Positions 1 through 5,297 of a stretch of DNA of 5,297 bases are shown in pieces. The DNA is from Candidatus Aegiribacteria sp. (GTDB lineage: Bacteria > Fermentibacterota > Fermentibacteria > Fermentibacterales > JCC-6), in contig JAUVUL010000172.1 in the NCBI GenBank assembly GCA_030600975.1, positions 1-5,297 of the forward strand. Direction: 5' to 3'. A program made the translations under genes and the position numbers. Each line of letters starts with the position of its first letter. The first letter of the stretch is position 1. The notes under the pieces were generated by a model. It saw nothing but the letters and a program-made list of their open reading frames with translations, was not told where the DNA came from and made no database searches.

Positions 1-2
1 AC

Positions 3-158
3 AGTGGCTTCTGGACGATAGATATTTCCGAACTGCCCGGAGGTGTCTACAGGTACGCATTCTATGTTAACGGATACAAATGGATAAGGGATCCGATCAA
101 TCCTGAGACCGCCGCATTTGAAGGTCGGACAGTTTCGGTTATCATGGTTGAGGACTAG
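3..158 (+). CDS. C-terminal end of a glycogen-binding (CBM48/AMPK-type) domain protein, partial
   Basis: Only the last 51 codons are present; the gene starts left of the window and ends with TAG at 156-158. The residues read like the second half of an early-set, CBM48/AMPK-beta glycogen-binding fold: FWTIDI, then LPGGVYRYAFYVNG, then KWIRDPINPE, and a final beta strand TVSVIMVED. In this family that layout (a strand ending in an aromatic, a 'PGxYxYxFxVDG' hairpin, then 'W..DP') binds alpha-glucans, with the tryptophan after the hairpin (here in KWIRD) a usual carbohydrate-contacting position. The module lies at the extreme C-terminus, as in small bacterial glycogen-binding proteins, rather than N-terminal to a GH13 catalytic domain as in branching or debranching enzymes. 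What lies upstream cannot be known. The next gene begins 31 nt later with no terminator between, so co-transcription is possible. The fold assignment is fairly secure; the function of the whole protein is not. Confidence 0.72.
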   Translation, partial: SGFWTIDISELPGGVYRYAFYVNGYKWIRDPINPETAAFEGRTVSVIMVED

Positions 159-176
159 GAGTGTGTCCGACAATGA

Positions 177-181
177 AAGGA
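177..181 (+). promoter_or_regulatory. Ribosome binding site deciding the TTG start of the ABC ATPase
   Basis: AAGGA lies 8 nt before TTG at 190-192. An in-frame TGA at 184-186 stands just two codons upstream of the TTG, and the protein read from this TTG begins exactly where MalK/UgpC proteins begin (MASVRFQGVSKTY). The start is therefore well fixed despite being a rare codon. Confidence 0.65.
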
Positions 182-189
182 CGTGATTC

Positions 190-537
190 TTGGCCTCTGT
201 AAGATTTCAGGGAGTCAGTAAGACCTACCAGAAAGATATACTTGCTCTTGCTAGATTCGATATTGAGGTTCGGGACGGTGAATTTCTGGTTCTCGTAGGT
301 CCCAGCGGATGCGGCAAATCCACAACTCTGCGCATTCTGGCAGGACTCGAGGAACCGACTACTGGAGAACTTTTCATCGATGAGCGGAATGTAACTGATA
401 TCAAGCCTCAGGACAGAGACATAGCAATGGTTTTCCAGAATTACGCTCTTTATCCCCATATGACGGTATACGATAACATGGCGTTTTCACTGAAAATGAA
501 AAAAATGTCCGGAGATAAGATAGATCAGAACGTGTAG
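190..537 (+). CDS. 5' open half of the interrupted ABC ATPase (Walker A and Q-loop part)
   Basis: This 115-residue product is what a standard genetic code gives from the TTG start to the amber codon. It contains the A-loop tyrosine, Walker A (37-45) and Q-loop (Gln83) and stops in the start of the helical subdomain (just after DKIDQNV). It lacks the signature motif, Walker B, D-loop and switch histidine, so on its own it could not form a working nucleotide sandwich. It should be treated as a fragment of the 190-1254 gene and not as an independent small protein. Confidence 0.6.
   Translation: MASVRFQGVSKTYQKDILALARFDIEVRDGEFLVLVGPSGCGKSTTLRILAGLEEPTTGELFIDERNVTDIKPQDRDIAMVFQNYALYPHMTVYDNMAFSLKMKKMSGDKIDQNV
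535..537 (+). other. In-frame amber (TAG) codon inside the ABC ATPase
   Basis: GTG TAG GAA ACA GCG GAA ATT CTG is the local reading. The frame of the 5' half (from 190) and that of the 3' half are identical (559 minus 190 is 369, divisible by 3), and protein similarity continues directly across the TAG with no gap. The WecA-like gene and the 978-codon open frame downstream contain no in-frame TAG, so TAG is not being used widely as a sense codon here. The TAG ending the first gene is followed by TGA six codons later, so it is uninformative about readthrough. Confidence 0.85.
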
Positions 538-558
538 GAAACAGCGGAAATTCTGGGG

Positions 559-1254
559 ATGTCCGATTATCTGCAGCGGAAGCCACGAGAGCTCTCCGGA
601 GGACAGCGACAGAGAGTAGCCCTTGGAAGAGCGATTGTCAGGCATCCTGCCGTATTTCTTTTTGATGAACCCCTTTCGAACCTTGACGCCAAACTCAGGG
701 TACAGATGCGGAATGAATTGAGCCAGCTGCACACAAAGCTTGGATCTACAATGATATATGTGACACATGATCAGGCTGAAGCGATGACGCTGGGTGACAG
801 GATAGTGGTGCTGAAGGATGGAAATATTCAGCAGATAGCAACACCCCTGAACCTATACGATAATCCTGTTAACAGCTTTGTGGCAGGATTCATCGGTAGT
901 CCCTCAATGAATTTCCTGAACGTTGAGCTGGAAAACGGTGTAATCCATGCGGGTGATAATGTCCTGGAGAATGTTCCCTGTGCAGGCATACCGGATGGGG
1001 AATACGTTTTCGGAATAAGGCCTGAGGATATTCATCCTTCAGCGGGAAGCCGGCTTTCAGGTGAAGTTGAGGTTATTGAAACCCTGGGTAATGAGAATAT
1101 CATCTACATGAAATTCAACGGCAGGCAGTTCGCAGCAAGATGCGCTCCAACAGTTGAAGCGATTCCTGGAAAGATGTTCGGATTCTCCATGGACCTGGTG
1201 AGAAGTCACCTGTTCAGTATTGATGGATTGCGCATGAAAACCAATGCAACTTAA
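559..1254 (+). CDS. 3' open half of the interrupted ABC ATPase (signature, Walker B and regulatory domain)
   Basis: This is the same frame after the amber codon, counted from the first ATG. It holds the ABC signature LSGGQRQR, Walker B LFDEP, D-loop SNLD, the switch histidine in VTHDQ and the whole C-terminal MalK-like regulatory region with GIRPEDI. The ATG at 559 has no proper ribosome binding site: GGGG directly abuts it, and the AGGAAA overlapping the stop is 17 nt away. Independent initiation is therefore doubtful, and the fragment lacks the Walker A needed to bind ATP. The 231-residue product is best read as the remainder of the 190-1254 gene. Confidence 0.6.
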   Translation: MSDYLQRKPRELSGGQRQRVALGRAIVRHPAVFLFDEPLSNLDAKLRVQMRNELSQLHTKLGSTMIYVTHDQAEAMTLGDRIVVLKDGNIQQIATPLNLYDNPVNSFVAGFIGSPSMNFLNVELENGVIHAGDNVLENVPCAGIPDGEYVFGIRPEDIHPSAGSRLSGEVEVIETLGNENIIYMKFNGRQFAARCAPTVEAIPGKMFGFSMDLVRSHLFSIDGLRMKTNAT

Positions 1255-1293
1255 TAGTTGGATAACTTACATCTGGTTGTACAGTAACAAAAT

Positions 1294-2355
1294 ATGAGTA
1301 CTATAGAAATCGGCTTTGCTTTCTTAGCAGCTTTGAGCGCAAGTGTGCTTTTGACCCCTCTTGCAAGACGGGTAGCTCTCAAGTACAGGCTTGTGGACAA
1401 GCCGAATCGAAGAAAAAGGCATCTGATGACTACACCTCTTCTGGGTGGGATGGCGATCTACTTCTCCTTCGCTGTGACTATTATTGCAGGCTTGCTGTTC
1501 CTTGATGGCGGCGTCAGCCTGATTTCATTCGGGTGGAAATCCCTCTGTATATTGGTGATCACAGGAGCGGGATTGATGTCAATTGTAGGACTCGTGGATG
1601 ATATCCTTGGTCTTTCTCCAGTCATAAAACTTGCGCTTCATACCGTTGCTGCGGTTCTTATGGGTTTTGTTTTCGTTACAAAGGGAGCTTTGCTGAACGT
1701 ATTCCTTACAGGAAGCAGTTATGCCTGGCTTACCGCTCCGCTGACAGTAATCTGGCTCGTTGGAATAACCAATTCCGTGAACCTGCTTGATCACGCAGAC
1801 GGTCTCTCTGCCGGAACATGCGCCATAGCTGCCATATTCTTCTCGATAGTTAATCTTATTTCGTGTAATTACTCCCTCGCTTTCATCAGCGCGGCCCTCG
1901 GAGGGGCGACAGTCGGATTTCTTTTCTACAACTACAATCCTGCTTCTATCTTCATGGGCGACTGCGGCAGTAACATGCTTGGTTTCATGCTGGGGGTAAT
2001 AGCTGTACTGGGTGTTTATACTCCGGAGGGGTCCATCCGGGAAATTGCCATTTTCACTCCGGTATTGATACTGGCTCTTCCCATGATAGATACAGCATTC
2101 GTGTTGAGATATAGATGGAAGAATGGAAAACCTCTTTTCGATGCGGACAGAAATCATCTTGCCCACCGATTGATGCGACTGGGACTATCTCATAACCAGG
2201 CAGTCAGGGTTCTGCTGGTGGTGGCGGCTCTTTTTGGTACTCTGGCCCTTCTTCTTCCAACACTGGAGCCTTATCAGGCAATTCTGCTGTTTGCTCACGC
2301 TCTTGGTCTCGTTGCTCTCTTTTCGTTTTTTATGAACCGTGCTGAAACCAGGTGA
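1294..2355 (+). CDS. WecA/TagO-like undecaprenyl-phosphate N-acetylhexosamine-1-phosphate transferase
   Basis: This 353-residue integral membrane enzyme of the MraY/WecA/TagO superfamily should transfer a GlcNAc-1-phosphate-type sugar from its UDP donor to undecaprenyl phosphate on the inner face of the cytoplasmic membrane, the first step of O-antigen, common-antigen or exopolysaccharide synthesis. Motifs in order: LLGGM at about 49-53; the acidic DDILGLSP pair at Asp102-Asp103; NSVNLLDHADGLSAG with Asn163, Asp166 and Asp169; FMGDCGS with Asp223; and the cytoplasmic HLAHR at 288-292, equivalent to the HxHH(R) loop of WecA. About ten or eleven hydrophobic segments fill the chain, and the length is normal. 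WecA is preferred over MraY because of the GDxGS and DRNHLxHR motifs. Deviations are Cys224, where Ser is usual, and Ala290 within HLAHR. No good ribosome binding site precedes the ATG, but the N-terminus fits the family and no earlier start is evident. The ligase-like gene follows after 7 nt. The exact sugar cannot be told from sequence. Confidence 0.93.
   Translation: MSTIEIGFAFLAALSASVLLTPLARRVALKYRLVDKPNRRKRHLMTTPLLGGMAIYFSFAVTIIAGLLFLDGGVSLISFGWKSLCILVITGAGLMSIVGLVDDILGLSPVIKLALHTVAAVLMGFVFVTKGALLNVFLTGSSYAWLTAPLTVIWLVGITNSVNLLDHADGLSAGTCAIAAIFFSIVNLISCNYSLAFISAALGGATVGFLFYNYNPASIFMGDCGSNMLGFMLGVIAVLGVYTPEGSIREIAIFTPVLILALPMIDTAFVLRYRWKNGKPLFDADRNHLAHRLMRLGLSHNQAVRVLLVVAALFGTLALLLPTLEPYQAILLFAHALGLVALFSFFMNRAETR
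2350..2355 (+). promoter_or_regulatory. Ribosome binding site of the ligase gene overlapping the upstream stop codon
   Basis: AGGTGA ends with the TGA stop of the transferase gene and lies 7 nt before the ATG at 2363. This supports 2363 as the start and suggests translational coupling of the two genes. Confidence 0.6.
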
Positions 2356-2362
2356 TTAAGAA

Positions 2363-5297
2363 ATGAGGAAATTCCCAGGAATCGCAATCCAGATGATCAT
2401 AATCCTGACGATACTGGGATCGATGTTTCTCGTCCATACAAACAGCAGAAGCAGCATACTGATAAAGGAACTCATCTACGTCGGGGGTGCAGCACTTGCC
2501 TTGCTGGTAGCATCTCTGGGCATCGTAATAGACGGCAGGATCGCGTCGGCAAGGATCAGCAGGTCACTGGCAGCATCATTTATTCTACTTATTCTCTGGA
2601 TGGTTTTTCGCCATTTTTCCGGGATTCAATCCGTCAATGCTTTCAAGTATATGTACAGTACCATTGCTCTTGGAGGCCTTGTTTTCGTCATAGCGACTAC
2701 ATTCACTGAGAAAACCAGGGATATCATTCTGTGGGTTATGGTATTATCCACTTCTATTCTGTCAGTATACGCTATCCTTCAGTCCATGGGCATAATAATC
2801 TTCCCGTGGGATGCAGGCCTTACACAGATGGGGAGAAGTTCCGGGACTATGGGGAATGCGAACCTTCTCGGGAGTTTTTCAATGGCAATGCTGCCCGCAG
2901 GCGCAGGGTTCCTTCTCAGCAGGCTGAGACTGTCGAAATTCAGGTTAATATCAGCCGTCTGTTTTGTTCTGCTCTGTACGGGTGCGATGCTTGCAAGCAA
3001 AACAAGGGGCAGCATGATAGGCCTGTTCGCTATCGCTGTATTCTTTTCCATCTTACCGTTCATCAGAAAGAACAGAAGAATACTTATTCCACTGCTTCTG
3101 GTTTTTCTGATTCTGATAGGAGGCTCAGTTATCTTCCTGGGAAGCCGAATGGAAGAACTTGCTACAACAGAAACCGGTACTTTTCAGGTAAGGGAGCTCT
3201 TATGGTCCGTCGCACTTTCAATGATACAGAGGAATCCAATCCTGGGATATGGTCCCGGTTCATTCCAGATAGTTTTTCCTCAGTTCAGGAATCCGGAGTA
3301 CTTCCTTCTCGGTGTCAGTCATAATACCCTTCATGCGCATTGTGAGTATCTTGAGATAATCGGTGATACCGGGATAATAGGGCTGCTGTTGTGGGCAGCT
3401 GTTGTTTATTCAATCTTCAAGATAGTATACAGAAAAAGAGAATCTGTTTTTCCACAAAATAATAACCGTGAGACAGCAGGTAAATGGCTGGTTTCTGGAA
3501 TAATCGGCGGTATAGTGGCCCTGCTGGCTGAAGCTACGGTATCGGTGGCTCTTAGATGGCCTTCATCTGCGTTGCTTCTGGCGTTGTTCACAGGCCTGCT
3601 TCTTGCATCTATCCCTTGCGAATTCACTCTTCTTAAGGGTGTAAGGAGATATGGCCTCGCATGTTTCCTTTTTCTGGTCGCCATTCTTTTTGGAATCGTT
3701 GCTTTTCCCGGATATCTCAGTGCGATGAGATCCGGGAGGGAGCTGTTCATCGGAAAGGATTTATATCTTACCCATATACAGCCTGGAATCACGAATGCCG
3801 TTAACGCCGCTCAGGAATGGCAGAACACCGGGAACCCTGAGGCTGCGCAGAGGGCGCTTTACTACTACGATAACGCGAGACATATGGCGGACAGCTCAAT
3901 GGCATGGTGCGGTAAATGTGTTGAGACCAATCCTGAAGAGCTTGGAGGGTGGTACGCCCTTGGCAGTGCCTGCATATCAACTGCAAGGTTGCATCAGCAA
4001 ATTACGCCGCCGATGGCTTCCATTCTCCAGATGAACGATATAGTTGCAGAGGATCAGGAAGAGACAGACCGGTATATGAGACTTGGTCTGGCAGCTTACG
4101 ATTCGCTTACAAGGATGGCTCCGAATTATGCTGAGGTTCACAATAACCTTGCCCTTGTATGGATAGCTCTTGGATATCCCGACAGCGCTCTTGCATCACT
4201 CCGGAACGCATGGGATCTGCATGCCCACAACAGAGGATCCTATACGGAGAAGATCTATATCCTCACCCCCCTTACACAGTCTCTGGATGGTGTATATCTG
4301 AAGTGGCAAATATCAATGGAAGTGATCTATAAACTGGCTGAAGAGAACATCCGTCTAGAAAAACGGGATCTTCGTCTTAGAACGCAGCTGTTCGATTACG
4401 GTACCACTTTTCTCAGATATATGGACTCGGCTGACAGCCTTAACCGTGAACTCAACAGTCTCTTAAGCAGTAGTAATCTAGGAATCGCTTCTGAAATAAA
4501 TGAGTATACTGATATGCAGATCCAGGAGATGCAGAAAGGTCTGGATATCCTTCAGCAGTTCGAGGAGGGAGATACTGCTGGAGTGCGGAGATATTTGAGC
4601 GGTCTCAGTCAGAGTGAACTTGATATTCTTCCTATTCAACGTGCTTTGAATGGACGCATTCTCGTTTCAGAGGGTGATCTTGAGGGGATACAGACGATCA
4701 ATGAGATCCTGAACAGCTTCAGTTACGGTGATTTCGCTAATATATCAGCCTGGCCGATGGATTTATCGCAGATGATGGATGAATTGAATGAAGCACTTCT
4801 GAGGACCGGGTTGGATGAAAACGATGAGAGGTTACTTTACCTGTCCATCGAAGTCAATATGCTCAGATTCGACAGGCGCATATTTGAAATAATGGTTTTC
4901 ATCGAATCCACGATCTCTCTGCAGGATGTATCTATCGGCGTCAGAGATGAACTGGAAATTCTTTGGGAACGTATTGGAGGGCCACTATACTGCTTCATGA
5001 GGATGAGAGATGATCATACAGGATCCCCTGTTCTACGGGAAACATCATTACTGCATAACTCATATACTGGGATACTTGAACTTGAAGAACAGGACTCGCT
5101 GAACGCGGAGATAGTCAAATTTGAAATACAGTGGCTTTACGTTCTGTTCTGCTCATCCTACAGCGGCATACCACATTACAGTACTGTTCAGGGAGCACAG
5201 ACAGTTTCGCGTATTGCTGATGCCCGCAGAAGACTGGTCCATATCATAGGAGAGAGTGAGGCGCAGTACCAGATAGGCAGAATGCTAAACGATCTCT
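2363..5297 (+). CDS. O-antigen ligase/polymerase-like (Wzy_C) membrane protein with TPRs and a long helical C-terminus, partial at right edge
   Basis: One frame stays open from ATG 2363 to the window edge: 978 codons with no stop. Residues 1 to about 450 hold some 12-13 hydrophobic segments with Wzy/WaaL family landmarks: GNANLLGSF (164-172), TRGS (214-217, the usual [TS]RG motif), a large extracytoplasmic loop with NPILGYGPGSF (291-301) and HNTLHAHCEYLE (320-331), then DTGIIGLLLW entering the next helix. Family members move lipid-linked glycans on the periplasmic side, as ligase, polymerase or protein O-oligosaccharyltransferase; sequence alone does not choose. From about 473 the chain is soluble and probably periplasmic, with TPR-like helices at about 489-545 and a clear TPR at 587-620 (PNYAEVHNNLALVWIALG). 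Residues 643-978 are charged, helix-rich and not recognised; 658-676 is a short amphipathic stretch with leucines at 658, 665 and 672. Plain family members have about 400-450 residues, or 600-800 with TPRs, so this one is unusually long. The ribosome binding site and 7-nt gap imply an operon with the transferase. Confidence 0.88.
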   Translation, partial: MRKFPGIAIQMIIILTILGSMFLVHTNSRSSILIKELIYVGGAALALLVASLGIVIDGRIASARISRSLAASFILLILWMVFRHFSGIQSVNAFKYMYSTIALGGLVFVIATTFTEKTRDIILWVMVLSTSILSVYAILQSMGIIIFPWDAGLTQMGRSSGTMGNANLLGSFSMAMLPAGAGFLLSRLRLSKFRLISAVCFVLLCTGAMLASKTRGSMIGLFAIAVFFSILPFIRKNRRILIPLLLVFLILIGGSVIFLGSRMEELATTETGTFQVRELLWSVALSMIQRNPILGYGPGSFQIVFPQFRNPEYFLLGVSHNTLHAHCEYLEIIGDTGIIGLLLWAAVVYSIFKIVYRKRESVFPQNNNRETAGKWLVSGIIGGIVALLAEATVSVALRWPSSALLLALFTGLLLASIPCEFTLLKGVRRYGLACFLFLVAILFGIVAFPGYLSAMRSGRELFIGKDLYLTHIQPGITNAVNAAQEWQNTGNPEAAQRALYYYDNARHMADSSMAWCGKCVETNPEELGGWYALGSACISTARLHQQITPPMASILQMNDIVAEDQEETDRYMRLGLAAYDSLTRMAPNYAEVHNNLALVWIALGYPDSALASLRNAWDLHAHNRGSYTEKIYILTPLTQSLDGVYLKWQISMEVIYKLAEENIRLEKRDLRLRTQLFDYGTTFLRYMDSADSLNRELNSLLSSSNLGIASEINEYTDMQIQEMQKGLDILQQFEEGDTAGVRRYLSGLSQSELDILPIQRALNGRILVSEGDLEGIQTINEILNSFSYGDFANISAWPMDLSQMMDELNEALLRTGLDENDERLLYLSIEVNMLRFDRRIFEIMVFIESTISLQDVSIGVRDELEILWERIGGPLYCFMRMRDDHTGSPVLRETSLLHNSYTGILELEEQDSLNAEIVKFEIQWLYVLFCSSYSGIPHYSTVQGAQTVSRIADARRRLVHIIGESEAQYQIGRMLNDL

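Larger units (their letters stand above)
190..1254 (+). pseudogene. MalK/UgpC-type sugar ABC transporter ATPase interrupted by one in-frame amber codon
   Basis: Read through the TAG at codon 116, this is a full 354-position ATPase of the MalK/UgpC/MsmX class, which powers uptake of oligosaccharides or related solutes from the cytoplasmic face of the inner membrane. Landmarks in order: A-loop Tyr13; Walker A GPSGCGKST at 37-45; Q-loop Gln83 in VFQNYALYPHM; ABC signature LSGGQ at 135-139; Walker B FLFDEP with Glu160; D-loop SNLD at 163-166; switch His193 in THDQAEAM; then a C-terminal OB/TOBE-like regulatory domain from about residue 240 with the typical GIRPEDI motif. All catalytic residues are intact and nothing is missing or duplicated around the stop. 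In relatives this position (V-x-E-A-A-E-I-L) usually holds a polar residue, so a C-to-T change of CAG is the simplest origin. No permease or binding-protein gene is visible, so it may be an ATPase shared by several importers. It could be a fresh pseudogene, a sequence error, or a suppressed gene. TAA at 1252-1254 is followed at once by a second in-frame stop, TAG. Confidence 0.8.

Noticed and set aside
535..537. Genome-wide reassignment of TAG to a sense codon
   Set aside because: The other long frames in the window have no internal TAG, and the first gene ends at a TAG exactly where its domain ends, so a lone event is more likely.
1258..1285. Possible sigma-70-type promoter before the transferase gene
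   Set aside because: Only 3 of 6 and 4 of 6 consensus bases match, and such matches are common by chance. It is kept as a remark in a finding and not called as a feature.
1255..1293. Rho-independent terminator after the ATPase gene
   Set aside because: Only the small palindrome TGTACA is present, with no GC-rich stem or following T-run.
1579..2166. A 195-residue open frame on the - strand
   Set aside because: It lies entirely antisense to the well-supported WecA-like gene, and its translation has no recognisable motif or hydrophobic pattern. It is a shadow of the coding strand.
2731..3324. A 197-residue open frame on the + strand
   Set aside because: It is in a different frame from the ligase-like gene that starts at 2363, whose frame carries clear Wzy_C motifs across the same bases. 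The product is composition-biased and without family resemblance.
3406..3792. A 128-residue open frame on the - strand
   Set aside because: It is antisense to the last membrane segments of the ligase-like gene, with an arginine-rich, low-quality translation and no motif.
3795..4134. Two short + strand frames (3795-4034 and 3949-4134) and a - strand one
   Set aside because: All overlap the TPR-coding part of the ligase-like gene in other frames and show no motif or ribosome binding site of their own.

Overview
The window carries four genes, all on the + strand and closely spaced (gaps of 31, 39 and 7 nt), with no tRNA, rRNA, CRISPR array, insertion sequence or convincing terminator. Base composition is moderate, and arginine is often written AGG/AGA throughout, so no segment stands out as foreign. 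Gene content (a C-terminal glycogen-binding module, a MalK/UgpC-type ATPase, a WecA-like lipid-linked sugar transferase and a very long ligase with TPRs) fits an envelope-polysaccharide-making, probably Gram-negative, uncultured bacterium. I suspect an FCB-type candidate phylum, at low confidence, because no phylogenetic marker is present.

Layout. Positions 3-158 are the last 51 codons of a protein ending in an AMPK/CBM48-like glycogen-binding fold. Positions 190-1254 encode a sugar-type ABC transporter ATPase that is complete except for one in-frame amber codon (TAG, 535-537) between the Q-loop and the ABC signature. Both sides are in the same frame and together make a normal-length family member, so this is a point nonsense codon, a base-call error or a suppressed codon, not a frameshift. 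Positions 1294-2355 encode a polyprenyl-phosphate N-acetylhexosamine-1-phosphate transferase (WecA/TagO/MraY superfamily). From 2363 to the right edge a single reading frame stays open for 978 codons: a multi-spanning O-antigen-ligase-like (Wzy_C) membrane domain, then TPR-like repeats, then about 335 residues of helix-rich sequence that I do not recognise. Because the frame has no stop inside the window, this largest gene is easily missed by ORF callers that require one, and only out-of-frame shadows would then be reported there.

How they may work together. The last two genes form a plausible pair: the transferase loads the first sugar phosphate onto undecaprenyl phosphate, and the ligase-like protein transfers or polymerises the finished lipid-linked glycan on the outer face of the inner membrane. 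The first two genes point to carbohydrate storage and uptake; no permease or binding protein is visible, so the ATPase may serve distant importers. The most notable items are the lone amber codon in the ATPase and the unusual C-terminal extension of the ligase. I did not find convincing evidence of a wholly new biological system here.
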